A DNA stretch of 64,000 nt from an uncultured Eubacteriales bacterium. Its GTDB lineage: Bacteria > Bacillota > Clostridia > Peptostreptococcales > Anaerovoracaceae. The notes beneath the pieces are model-generated. The model did no database searches and had not been told where the DNA came from. It saw nothing but the letters and a program-made list of their open reading frames with translations. The stretch is from contig CADABZ010000012.1 in assembly GCA_902786355.1 (NCBI GenBank), positions 38,308-102,307 of the forward strand. Direction: 5' to 3'. The position numbers and the translations under genes are program-made. The first letter of the stretch is position 1, and each line of letters starts with the position of its first letter. Positions 15,084 through 23,333 of this stretch are shown one piece after another.

Positions 15084-16700
15084 ATGAGTAAAGTATACAT
15101 AACAGGTCACCGCAATCCGGATCTTGACAGTCTGTGCGCAGCTCTGTCATACGCACGGCTCAAGAACATGACAGACCCGGAAAATGAATACATCCCTGTC
15201 CACTGCAGCCCTGTATCAGACAGTGTGCGCCGTCAGATGGAAGAGATGGATCTTGAAATACCTGTCTATATGAGGGATGTACGCCCTAAAGTCAGAGACG
15301 TCATGCTTACATCAGAGGGGCATCTTCAGACAACTGCTCCGATCTTCGATCTGATCAAGACCTACAGCACTGATAAACCGTCAGTCGTTCCTGTATATGA
15401 GGGAGAGAACTTCAAAGGCCTTCTGAGCGTAGATGATATTACGGGCTGGTTTCTTGCAGACAATCAGGAGGAAGTCCCTTCGTACGATTTCAATGTGGAT
15501 AACATCCTCAAGGTCATTCCTTCAGAGCTTCTTCACAGAGGCAAAAGCGATGAGATCCACGGTTCGCTTATCGTCGGTGCAGCTACTTTTGATGCTTTCA
15601 CCGATTACATTGACAAGTATAAGAACTGCATACTTGTTACGGGCTGCCGCAAAGAGCATATCGAATATGCAATGAAAAAGCAGGTCCCTGCGATCATAAT
15701 CACAGCTGAAGACGAAGCACCTGATCTGGATTTCACCGGCTACAAGGGATCTGTTATACGTACATCGCTCGGAACAGCTGAAACTATCAGAAGAGTCAGG
15801 ATGGCGGAGACTGTCGAGCTGATGATGCAGCAGGCAACAGAGAAGATAGATGCGGATGATCTTTTTGCAGACGGCAGAGCGATATTCCTGAACTCTCATA
15901 CCCGCGGCCTTGCGGTCATGGACGGCAAAAAGTTTGCCGGATTCGTTACCAGGCGCTGCTTCCTCGTGCAGCCGCAGTATAACGTCATACTCGTTGACCA
16001 TAATGAGCCGGCCCAGAGCATCGACGGCATAGAGACAGCCAATGTCCTGGAGATCATCGATCATCACAGGCTCGATGCAGTTTCGACAAAAATGCCTATA
16101 TTCATAGATGCTGAGCCGCTTGGAAGCACCTGCACCATAATCTATCAGCAGTTCCTCAGGCACGGCATAATGCCGGATCCTCATATAGCAAAGATCATGC
16201 TTACCGGAATAATCGCGGACACGCTTATTCTCAGAAGCCCGACTACAACAGTCACAGATATAAGCACAGCAGAGATGCTGGCCAGACTTGCCAAAGTCCA
16301 GAGCATAGAAGCTTTCGGAGAGAAGCTGTTCAGCATCACAGATAATCTCGAGGCCATGGATCCTGAGGAGATGATACTCTCCGACTTCAAGAAGTATGAA
16401 TCAGGCGGAGTCCGCATGGGTATCGGACAGTGCGAAGTCACGACTCTCAGCAATGTAGCGGATTACGCCGAAAGGTATATTGATACCATGGAAGAGATCA
16501 GGAAGAGAGAAGGCCTTGACTGGACACTTCTGATGATAACTGATGTACTCCGCGAGAAGAGCGTTCTTCTCACCACTGACTACAAGGGAAACAGAGAACT
16601 TCCGTATAAGATGAAGAAGAAACAGATATACAACATGCCGGGAGTCATGAGCCGCAAGAAACAGCTTCTGCCTACGCTGATATCTATAACAGCAAAATAG
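15084..16700 (+). CDS. Manganese-dependent inorganic pyrophosphatase with regulatory CBS/DRTGG insert
   Basis: A 538-residue family II pyrophosphatase, longer than the roughly 310-residue simple type. An insert of about 230 residues after the first DHH segment contains two CBS halves and a DRTGG domain. DHH motifs visible are TGHRNPDLDSLCAA at 7-20, VDHNEP near 312 and the IIDHHRLDAV signature near 330. The CBS parts bind adenine nucleotides and tune hydrolysis of pyrophosphate to phosphate, so activity follows energy state. The C-terminal DHHA2 domain ends with KKKQIYNMPGVMSRKKQLLP. It is coupled to the thioesterase gene and followed 8 bases later by the alpha-glucosidase. Confidence 0.93.
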   Translation: MSKVYITGHRNPDLDSLCAALSYARLKNMTDPENEYIPVHCSPVSDSVRRQMEEMDLEIPVYMRDVRPKVRDVMLTSEGHLQTTAPIFDLIKTYSTDKPSVVPVYEGENFKGLLSVDDITGWFLADNQEEVPSYDFNVDNILKVIPSELLHRGKSDEIHGSLIVGAATFDAFTDYIDKYKNCILVTGCRKEHIEYAMKKQVPAIIITAEDEAPDLDFTGYKGSVIRTSLGTAETIRRVRMAETVELMMQQATEKIDADDLFADGRAIFLNSHTRGLAVMDGKKFAGFVTRRCFLVQPQYNVILVDHNEPAQSIDGIETANVLEIIDHHRLDAVSTKMPIFIDAEPLGSTCTIIYQQFLRHGIMPDPHIAKIMLTGIIADTLILRSPTTTVTDISTAEMLARLAKVQSIEAFGEKLFSITDNLEAMDPEEMILSDFKKYESGGVRMGIGQCEVTTLSNVADYAERYIDTMEEIRKREGLDWTLLMITDVLREKSVLLTTDYKGNRELPYKMKKKQIYNMPGVMSRKKQLLPTLISITAK

Positions 16701-16708
16701 GAGATCAT

Positions 16709-18409
16709 ATGAAAACGAACTGGTACAGAGATTCGGTCGTCTATCAGATATATCCGTTCAGCTTTATGGACGCGGACAATGACGGGATGGGTGATATACA
16801 GGGTATCATATCCAGACTCGACTATATCAGAGATCTCGGCGCAGATGCGATCTGGTTCTCGCCGCTGTATGTATCGCCTTGCAAGGATTATGGATATGAC
16901 GTGGCTGACTATAAGGCTATAGATCCTAAGTTCGGGACTATGGAAGATTTTGACCGCCTTATGGAAGAGTGCAGCAGCCGCGGCATCAGAGTGATCATGG
17001 ACATGGTGCTCAACCATACCAGTGACCAGCATCCGTGGTTCAGAGAGGCTCTGTCCGACAGAAACTCTCCGTACAGGGATTACTATATCTTCAGACAGGG
17101 CAGAAGGAAGGGCAAAAAGCTCCTCCCTCCGACCAACTGGACATCATCATTCACAGGAAGCGCATGGCAGAGGATCGGGGATACCGATGAGTTTTATCTG
17201 CACCTGTTTGCTCCCGAGCAGCCGGATCTCAACTGGGAGAATCCTGCTGTCAGGGAGGAGATCATCAGCATCCTGAAATTCTGGCTCGATAAAGGTGTCA
17301 GCGGCTTCAGATTCGATGTGTTCAACATGTACTCCAAGGTATATCCTCTCAGGGACGACAGAAATCCTGTGAGATTCCAGAAAGGGACCCCGTTTTTCGT
17401 AGACGGCCCGAGGATGCATGAGTTCCTCAGCGAGATGAATGAAAAAGCTCTTTCGCTGTATGATACCTACACCGTCGGAGAGTCATACATACCGGATGAG
17501 GAGCATGCGCTGAGATATATCATGGAAGAGTCCGGCGAGCTGGATTCCATATTTGATTTTGAACACCTCGACTCGGATAATACTTTCAAATTCATACCGA
17601 GGCCGTTTGACCTGAGAAAGTTCAAGAAAGGTCTTCTCGGACCTCAGTTAAAATATCACGGATCGGGCTGGAATACTCTCGTGCTTGAGAACCACGACAA
17701 CCCGAGGAGCGTAAGCAGGTTCGGGATCAATACAGCAAAATACCGCTACGAAGCTGCAACATTTCTCGCTATGATCACCTTCCTCGGATGGGGAATACCT
17801 TTTATCTATCAGGGCGAGGAAATCGGGCTTACCAACTGCAGCTTCACAAGTATGGATGAGCTGAAGGACCCGGTATCGCATTTTGTCTATACGATGATGA
17901 CAGAAAAGCTGCATATACCTGCAAAGACAGCATTCAGGCTGATCAGAAGAGGTGCCAGAGACCACTCCAGGACTCCTATGCAGTGGGACGGATCTGTCAA
18001 CGGCGGATTCAATACAGGCGCTGAGCCATGGCAGTGTGTCAATCCTGCGTACAGAGAAATCAACGCAGCTGCTGATATGGCTTCCTCAAGATCTGTGTAC
18101 AGGTTCTATCAGAGGCTGCTTGCGTTAAGAAGATCCGAGCCGGTCCTCCTGAGAGGGGAGACCCTTGAATACGATCCTGACAACAGGAATATAGTCGCTT
18201 ATTCGAGGACATACCAGGGCAGGAGAATGCTGATAATAGGGAATTTCTCAGGCCGATCACATACATACAGCATACCGGCTGATTTCGATATATCTGAACT
18301 GAGTACAGTGCTGTCTAATTATGACAGACAGACGACTGAAAGAACGTTGAAACTTCGTCCTTATGAGGCGATTCTCTTCAGAGAAAATCAGGATGTGAGC
18401 GAAGCATAA
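16709..18409 (+). CDS. GH13 alpha-glucosidase (oligo-1,6-glucosidase type)
   Basis: A 566-residue cytoplasmic GH13 enzyme. Conserved regions are MDMVLNHTSDQHPWF near 96, GFRFDVFNMYSK near 197 with the nucleophile Asp, YTVGESY near 256 with the acid/base Glu and VLENHDNPRSVSRFG near 327 with the stabilising Asp. YGYDVADYKAIDPKFG near 62 is typical of oligo-1,6-glucosidases and trehalose-6-phosphate hydrolases. There is no signal peptide, so it acts on imported isomalto- or malto-oligosaccharides or phospho-disaccharides. It sits 8 bases after the pyrophosphatase. No sugar transporter is adjacent, so the in vivo substrate is not fixed. Confidence 0.88.
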   Translation: MKTNWYRDSVVYQIYPFSFMDADNDGMGDIQGIISRLDYIRDLGADAIWFSPLYVSPCKDYGYDVADYKAIDPKFGTMEDFDRLMEECSSRGIRVIMDMVLNHTSDQHPWFREALSDRNSPYRDYYIFRQGRRKGKKLLPPTNWTSSFTGSAWQRIGDTDEFYLHLFAPEQPDLNWENPAVREEIISILKFWLDKGVSGFRFDVFNMYSKVYPLRDDRNPVRFQKGTPFFVDGPRMHEFLSEMNEKALSLYDTYTVGESYIPDEEHALRYIMEESGELDSIFDFEHLDSDNTFKFIPRPFDLRKFKKGLLGPQLKYHGSGWNTLVLENHDNPRSVSRFGINTAKYRYEAATFLAMITFLGWGIPFIYQGEEIGLTNCSFTSMDELKDPVSHFVYTMMTEKLHIPAKTAFRLIRRGARDHSRTPMQWDGSVNGGFNTGAEPWQCVNPAYREINAAADMASSRSVYRFYQRLLALRRSEPVLLRGETLEYDPDNRNIVAYSRTYQGRRMLIIGNFSGRSHTYSIPADFDISELSTVLSNYDRQTTERTLKLRPYEAILFRENQDVSEA

Positions 18410-18448
18410 CGCGTCACTCATCCCGCAATGGCGAAAGGGGGCCGAACA

Positions 18449-19183
18449 ATGAATCAGGAAATCAGAGAACTGAAGAAGATCATCGATGAGAGCAGCAACA
18501 TAGTTTTCTTCGGCGGGGCAGGTGTCTCAACAGAGAGCGGCATCCCGGATTTTCGGAGTGCCAACGGTATCTACAATCAGGATCTCGGCAGAGAAGTCTC
18601 CCCGGAGGAGATGATCTCACATTCCTTCTATGTGAGACATACTGAGGACTTCTATGAATTCTACAAAGACAAGCTGATATACAAAGATGCTAAGCCTAAC
18701 GACTGTCATAAAGCTCTGGCAGAGCTTGAGAAGCAGGGCAAAGTCAAAGCTGTGGTAACACAGAATATTGACGGGTTGCATCAGCTTGCCGGAAGCAAAA
18801 CGGTATATGAGCTGCACGGATCAGTTCTCCGCAACTACTGCGAGAGATGCCATGCTTTCTATGATGTAGACAAGGTCCTTGAATCAGATGGAGTCCCATA
18901 CTGCGACAAGTGCGGCGGAAGGATCAAGCCGGATGTAGTGCTCTATGAAGAAGGTCTTGATGAGGGTGTGATCAATGGTGCCGTAGATGCTATCGCAAGA
19001 GCTGACACGCTCATAGTCGGCGGAACTACTCTTATCGTGTATCCTGCAGCGGGACTTATCAGATATTTCCGCGGAAAGCATCTTGTCCTGATCAATATGT
19101 CTGCGACCTCAGCAGACGGAATGGCAGAGCTCGTCATCAGAGAGCCTATAGGAAAGGTGTTCAGCCAGGTAATGGGCTGGTAA
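18449..19183 (+). CDS. cobB: NAD-dependent protein deacetylase (sirtuin)
   Basis: A 244-residue class U/II sirtuin. GGAGVSTESGIPDFRS at 22-37 forms the NAD-binding loop. TQNIDGLHQLAG near 109 follows, and the catalytic His is in ELHGSVLRNYC near 126. A C4 zinc ribbon (CERC, then CDKC) and VVLYEEGLDE near 163 complete the fold. It removes acetyl or other acyl groups from lysines with NAD. ATG 18449 is 7 bases behind GAAAGGGGG; the upstream ATG 18428 lies before this site and is rejected. It is separated by 39 bases from the alpha-glucosidase and followed by a terminator. Confidence 0.92.
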   Translation: MNQEIRELKKIIDESSNIVFFGGAGVSTESGIPDFRSANGIYNQDLGREVSPEEMISHSFYVRHTEDFYEFYKDKLIYKDAKPNDCHKALAELEKQGKVKAVVTQNIDGLHQLAGSKTVYELHGSVLRNYCERCHAFYDVDKVLESDGVPYCDKCGGRIKPDVVLYEEGLDEGVINGAVDAIARADTLIVGGTTLIVYPAAGLIRYFRGKHLVLINMSATSADGMAELVIREPIGKVFSQVMGW

Positions 19184-19208
19184 AACAACTGTAATACTGA
19201 AACTGAAA

Positions 19209-19245
19209 AAGGGCGGTGCACTTTCGCGTGCATCGCCCTTCATTT
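19209..19245. terminator. Bidirectional intrinsic terminator
   Basis: GGGCGGTGCAC (19211-19221) pairs with GTGCATCGCCC (19228-19238) with one G-T pair and a 6-base loop, flanked by AAAAA on the left and TTCATTTT on the right. It separates convergent cobB and the DUF3343 gene. Confidence 0.85.
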
Positions 19246-19254
19246 TGTATATGG

Positions 19255-19533
19255 TTACTTGATATGCGCTATCTTGTCGCACTGAATATCTCCCGTGGAC
19301 GGGTCGCGAACAACATGATAGTATGCGTAGTCCCCGGAAGTCAGCTTGCTGCTTTCCCTGAATATAGCTTCTGCATCTTCGCGTCTGTCCGGCCTGATCC
19401 TGACTGAAATACCGCAGCTTGCCGAGATGAATCTCGGAACAGGCATGATGGTCACTTCTGCAGGCTTGAGAAGCTTCTCTGTAGAAATAGCAGCATGTGT
19501 TGATTCAAATGTGAGCAGATAATATTCATTCAT
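19255..19533 (-). CDS. DUF3343 domain protein (putative Se/S carrier-like)
   Basis: A 92-residue protein beginning MNEYYLLTFESTHAAI, typical of DUF3343. A VPRFISASCGISVRI segment near residue 34 holds the conserved Cys, followed by a short ferredoxin-like half. DUF3343 genes often accompany yedF and selenium genes, and a role as sulfur or selenium carrier has been proposed. Here it follows yedF on the same strand, 86 bases downstream. No ribosome binding site precedes ATG 19533. A TATAAT box ends only 9 bases before it, so the message is probably leaderless. Confidence 0.75.
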   Translation of the reverse strand: MNEYYLLTFESTHAAISTEKLLKPAEVTIMPVPRFISASCGISVRIRPDRREDAEAIFRESSKLTSGDYAYYHVVRDPSTGDIQCDKIAHIK

Positions 19534-19542
19534 AACGTAACA

Positions 19543-19570
19543 ATTATACATAATCGCGGGCTTTTGTAAA
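19543..19570 (-). promoter_or_regulatory. Promoter of the DUF3343 gene, giving a leaderless transcript
   Basis: On the minus strand TTTACA (19570-19565) and TATAAT (19548-19543) are 16 bases apart. The expected start of transcription is about 19536, only 2-3 bases before ATG 19533, and no Shine-Dalgarno sequence is present. The -35 sits in the loop of a strong hairpin and the spacer in its second arm. Confidence 0.55.
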
Positions 19571-19579
19571 CCCGCGATT
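19552..19579. terminator. Hairpin between yedF and DUF3343 gene
   Basis: AATCGCGGG (19552-19560) and CCCGCGATT (19571-19579) form a perfect 9-bp stem with a 10-base loop. For yedF transcription (minus strand) the following tract is only weakly T-rich, so termination may be partial. It overlaps the DUF3343 promoter. Confidence 0.55.
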
Positions 19580-19619
19580 TTATGTTAACGGATGATCACC
19601 TTGCTGAAATCTTACAGGA

Positions 19620-20195
19620 TTACAGCTTGATAACCTTGCTTACTTCCTGCATAGCTCCGAGGATGTCGTACATGTTGCTTACTGTTCCGACCTTGAGCTC
19701 GTCCTTCAGACCGTAGAAGTTGAGGCATGTTCCGCATACCAGGACCTTGGTTCCCTTTTCGATGAGGGTGTTGAGGTTCTCAACGATCTGTGGCTCAACT
19801 CCGGTTACCAGCTTAACGCCCTCGTTCATGAAGAGAACGTATGAAGGAACTCTGTCAGACTCACTGAGTGTGAAGATAGCCATCTTAGCGAGGTTTCCGC
19901 CGAGCTCAGAGTTATTGGTTCCGATAGCGTTAGTGTTGAAGAATACAGCGTATGTATCTGCTACGTCTACGTGAGCACTCTTCTTGGTCTCGCCGTTAGC
20001 GAATTTTACGAGGAACTTGTCTCCGCATGGTTCGCTTGTTGCAGGTCTTCCGAGTGCGTCGCCGAGTCTTGAAAGGTTGTCGATCTGAGTCTGTCCGTCT
20101 ACGATGATCTCAACATCCTGCTCGCCTGCCTCGAGCTCTTTCTTAGCCAGTATTACAGGAATAGGGCACTGCTTGCCGCCAGCATCAATTCTCAT
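19620..20195 (-). CDS. yedF: Sulfurtransferase-like selenium metabolism protein YedF
   Basis: A 191-residue protein in two parts. Residues 1-75 are a TusA/SirA domain with the active-site CPIP motif (GGKQCPIPVILAKKEL at 6-21). Residues 95-191 are a DsrE-like domain with VLVCGTCLNFYGL near 153, whose Cys pair is typical of the family. Clostridial members are named for co-occurrence with selenium genes, and a role in selenium or sulfur transfer is inferred rather than shown. GGAGGT precedes ATG 20195. The DUF3343 partner lies downstream on the same strand. No selD, selA or selB is in this window. Confidence 0.88.
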   Translation of the reverse strand: MRIDAGGKQCPIPVILAKKELEAGEQDVEIIVDGQTQIDNLSRLGDALGRPATSEPCGDKFLVKFANGETKKSAHVDVADTYAVFFNTNAIGTNNSELGGNLAKMAIFTLSESDRVPSYVLFMNEGVKLVTGVEPQIVENLNTLIEKGTKVLVCGTCLNFYGLKDELKVGTVSNMYDILGAMQEVSKVIKL

Positions 20196-20428
20196 TAGTA
20201 TTACCTCCGGTTATTTATAAAGTTGCAGGCGGAAGGGCTGAACAAGCAAGCTGCTGCCAGCTCCGCCGCTGTTTTTAACACCAAATAATAATATACTATT
20301 AATGTGGCGTGACGGACTATTGAAAAAATCTATACCAGACGGCCGGAAAATAGCTCAGCTGCAGACTGAAGAGCATGGCTGCATATGTCCGCAAAAATTT
20401 ACTGCAATGCGGTGTTTCACTGTGACTT

Positions 20429-20457
20429 TTGAGCCTCTGATATAGTATGATTATAAG
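20429..20457 (+). promoter_or_regulatory. Possible promoter of the HAD-to-rarA gene array
   Basis: TTGAGC (20429-20434) and TATAAG (20452-20457) have a 17-base spacer, 26 bases before ATG 20484. Both boxes are imperfect. The rest of the 20196-20483 gap, upstream of divergent yedF, contains a GC-rich inverted repeat (GGCGGA at 20229-20234, TCCGCC near 20261-20266) in the yedF leader. Confidence 0.4.
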
Positions 20458-20483
20458 GATTACAGTAGCAGGAAGGGAAACAC

Positions 20484-21116
20484 ATGGTTATATTTGATCT
20501 TGACGGAACATTATGGGATTCCGGTGACTCGGTAGCAGAGTCCTGGAACATTGTTATACAGCGTGCCGGGCTCGATATCAGTCTCACCGGCGATGACATC
20601 AGACGCAATATGGGCAAAACGATGAACGATATCGCGGATGATCTGTTCGCGGCTCTTCCGGCAGAGGAGCGCTATGCTCTCGCGCGAAGATGTGAAGTGT
20701 TCGAGAACTCATATATTGAAGAGCACGGCGGAATTCTGTTTGAGGGAGTCCGTGAGACGCTCGAAAAACTACACAGGGATGGAGTCAGCATGAGCATCGT
20801 CAGTAACTGCCAGGAAGGATACATTCCTGCATTTCTCGTCTCGATGGACATGGGCAGGTATTTTGACGACTATGAGGAGTGGGGAAGAAGCGGACTTCTC
20901 AAGGCAGACAATATACGTCTCGTGATGGAGCGCAATGGTGCTGACAAAGCAGTATATGTAGGTGATATCCAGAAGGATGCCGATGCATCTGCTAGGGCGG
21001 GAGTTCCGTGCATATGGGCGGCATACGGATTCGGGCATATTGATAAGCCGGCAGGGGTGCTGGATAAATTCAGCGATCTGCCACAGGTCCTGAAGGATCT
21101 GGGGTTCTGTAAGTAA
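20484..21116 (+). CDS. HAD-superfamily hydrolase, subfamily IA
   Basis: A 210-residue HAD phosphatase. Motif I VIFDLDGTLWDSG is at 2-14, motif II MSIVSNCQEGYIP near 107, a Lys in GLLKADNIRLV near 135 and motif IV VYVGDIQKDADAS near 152. The helical cap is of C1 type, as in phosphoglycolate phosphatases. An AGGAAGGG site is 7-8 bases before ATG 20484. It heads the long forward gene run, 32 bases before the first MFS transporter. Substrate unknown. Confidence 0.85.
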   Translation: MVIFDLDGTLWDSGDSVAESWNIVIQRAGLDISLTGDDIRRNMGKTMNDIADDLFAALPAEERYALARRCEVFENSYIEEHGGILFEGVRETLEKLHRDGVSMSIVSNCQEGYIPAFLVSMDMGRYFDDYEEWGRSGLLKADNIRLVMERNGADKAVYVGDIQKDADASARAGVPCIWAAYGFGHIDKPAGVLDKFSDLPQVLKDLGFCK

Positions 21117-21148
21117 TAATATATGATCAGTCAGAGTAGTGAGAAAAA

Positions 21149-22483
21149 ATGAAGCTTAATAACAAAAGAACTGTTCTTGTAGGTCTGGCATTTCTCTCCA
21201 TCTGCGCTTTCTGGCAGATGTATGACAACGTAGTGCCTCTGATCCTGACCAAGACATTTCATCTGAACGAATCATTCTCGGGCGCCATAATGGCCGCGGA
21301 CAACGTGCTTGCGCTGTTCCTGCTGCCGTTCTTCGGCACCCTTTCAGACAGAACGAGCAGCAGGCTCGGCAAGAGAACGCCTTACATACTTGCCGGGACC
21401 GCGGCCGCAGTAGTGCTCCTTAACATTCTGCCGCTGCTGGACAATGCATACTATGAGTCCCCGTCACCCGGCAAGATGGCGGCATTCGTGATACTGCTCG
21501 GACTGCTGCTTATAGCAATGGGCACATACCGTTCGCCTGCTGTAGCGCTCATGCCGGATGTCACGCCGAAGCCGCTGAGGTCGAGAGCCAATGCTATCAT
21601 CAACCTTATGGGTGCAGTAGGAGGCATAATATATCTTGCCGTTGCGGCAGTCATGTATCCTAATTCAAAGGTGCTCGGGATGGAGCACGTGAATTACCAG
21701 CCGCTTTTCCTTGTTGTCTCTGTCATCATGATCGTCTCAATCGCTGTTATGTTTGCGACCATCAGGGAGCCTCAGCTGGCAGCAGAGAATCAGGCGCTTG
21801 AAGCCCGGCATCCTGAGTGGAACCTCGCTGAGGATGACGGAAGCGGCAACGAATTGCTCCCTCAGAACGTCAGAAGGAGTCTTATATTCCTGCTGGCCTC
21901 GATAGCACTGTGGTTCATCGGATACAACGGCATCACTACATGGTTCACAACATACGTTGATCAGGTCATGGGCCAGGGACTGGGAGGAGCTTCGACCTGC
22001 CTTCTCATTGCAACAGGCGGAGCGATCATCTCGTACATCCCTATCGGCCACCTGGCACACAGAATAGGAAGAAAGAAAACAATAATGACCGGCATCATCC
22101 TGCTGGCGGCATGCTTCCTCGGAGGGTTCTTCCTGACAACAGCATTCCACAGCATCAATGCGGTCATGTTCATAGTCTTTGCGCTTGTAGGATTCGCGTG
22201 GGCGGCCATCAACGTCAACTCCCTGCCTATGGTAGTTGAGATGTGCAGAGGCTCGGATATAGGCAAATTCACAGGTTATTACTACACGGCTTCCATGGCG
22301 GCTCAGGTCGTCACGCCGATACTGGCAGGATTCCTCATGAGGAACATAAGCTACAAAGTGCTGTTCCCGTACGCAGCCTGCTTTGTAGCGCTGAGCTTTG
22401 TGACCATGACGCAGGTAAGGCACGGAGACGCAGCTCCTGAGGCAAAAGGCGGACTTGAAGCTTTTGAAGACATGGACGATTAG
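21149..22483 (+). CDS. MFS transporter (SLC45/GPH-like)
   Basis: A 444-residue polytopic protein with about 12 membrane segments. The start (NNKRTVLVGLAFLSICAFWQ) leads into YDNVVPLILTK. The loop between segments 2 and 3 has LSDRTSSRLGKRTPYILAG, the MFS D-R-x-G-R motif in the version seen in sucrose/SLC45 and GPH-type sugar carriers. A soluble loop lies near 215-235. The second half repeats the pattern with HRIGRKKTIMTG. Substrate is not predictable, though sugars are favoured by the motif. It precedes the glycerophosphodiesterase gene by 10 bases, so the two are very likely cotranscribed. Confidence 0.8.
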   Translation: MKLNNKRTVLVGLAFLSICAFWQMYDNVVPLILTKTFHLNESFSGAIMAADNVLALFLLPFFGTLSDRTSSRLGKRTPYILAGTAAAVVLLNILPLLDNAYYESPSPGKMAAFVILLGLLLIAMGTYRSPAVALMPDVTPKPLRSRANAIINLMGAVGGIIYLAVAAVMYPNSKVLGMEHVNYQPLFLVVSVIMIVSIAVMFATIREPQLAAENQALEARHPEWNLAEDDGSGNELLPQNVRRSLIFLLASIALWFIGYNGITTWFTTYVDQVMGQGLGGASTCLLIATGGAIISYIPIGHLAHRIGRKKTIMTGIILLAACFLGGFFLTTAFHSINAVMFIVFALVGFAWAAINVNSLPMVVEMCRGSDIGKFTGYYYTASMAAQVVTPILAGFLMRNISYKVLFPYAACFVALSFVTMTQVRHGDAAPEAKGGLEAFEDMDD

Positions 22484-22493
22484 TCAGATAAGT

Positions 22494-23315
22494 ATGAAAA
22501 GTATCAGCATATTAACAGATAAACTGAAGGATGCCAGAATAATGACAGGACGCGCGGGGAGGACGCCTGCACCGAGAGAAGTGAAACTGGCAGAACGCTA
22601 TGCGCACAGAGGCTATCACGACAAGCCCCATATACCCGAGAACTCAATGGCGGCTTTCAGAAGAGCCCTTGAGCATGGTTTTTCGGTCGAATTTGATGTG
22701 CACCTCATAGCTGACGGGTCCCTTGTCGTCTTTCACGATGAATCTCTTGAGAGGGAGACCGGAGCCAGCGGAGAGATAGAGGATTACGACATCGTCAATC
22801 TTAAGAAGCTCAGACTGGAAGGGACAGATGAGCAGATACCGACTCTGGATGAGGTTCTTGACCTCTATGAGGATTCAGGCCTGCCTGTTCTGATCGAGCT
22901 TAAGGTCGCAAGGGGCAATTACAGAGCGCTTACCGAAGCCGTATGCAGAAGGCTCGACAGCTATAAGGGTGAATACGTTATAGAGAGCTTTGATCCAAGA
23001 GCACTGATGGTGCTGAGCAGGATAAGGCCGGAAATCAGAAGGGGCCAGCTGGCGCAGAACTTCATCAAGAACAGAGAGGGGCTGCCTTTCTATCAGGCGG
23101 TGCTTCTGACCAATCTGTTCTTCAACAGGATTGCCAGACCCGATTTCATCGCGTACAGGTTCAGCGACAGAATGGTGCCGGCGCTGAGCAGAGCGGCCCG
23201 GAAGAAGGGTATCCCGGAAGCGATGTGGACAATAAAGACACCAGAGGATTACAAAACGGCAGTAAGAGAGGGCTGCGTTCCTATATTCGAGCAGCTCGAT
23301 CCGGATAACATATAA
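22494..23315 (+). CDS. Glycerophosphodiester phosphodiesterase
   Basis: A 273-residue GDPD-family TIM-barrel enzyme. HRGYHDKPHIPENSMAAF near residue 37 has the first catalytic His and the NS pair, and VEFDVHLIADGSLVVFHDE near 65 has the metal-binding Glu-Asp and second His. VLIELKVA near 130 supplies a further Glu. It hydrolyses glycerophosphodiesters to glycerol-3-phosphate and an alcohol, or trims lipid head groups. There is no signal peptide, so it is cytoplasmic. The ATG at 22494 lies just after the MFS stop and lacks a strong ribosome binding site, suggesting translational coupling. Confidence 0.88.
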   Translation: MKSISILTDKLKDARIMTGRAGRTPAPREVKLAERYAHRGYHDKPHIPENSMAAFRRALEHGFSVEFDVHLIADGSLVVFHDESLERETGASGEIEDYDIVNLKKLRLEGTDEQIPTLDEVLDLYEDSGLPVLIELKVARGNYRALTEAVCRRLDSYKGEYVIESFDPRALMVLSRIRPEIRRGQLAQNFIKNREGLPFYQAVLLTNLFFNRIARPDFIAYRFSDRMVPALSRAARKKGIPEAMWTIKTPEDYKTAVREGCVPIFEQLDPDNI

Positions 23316-23333
23316 AACGAAAGGAAGAGATCA

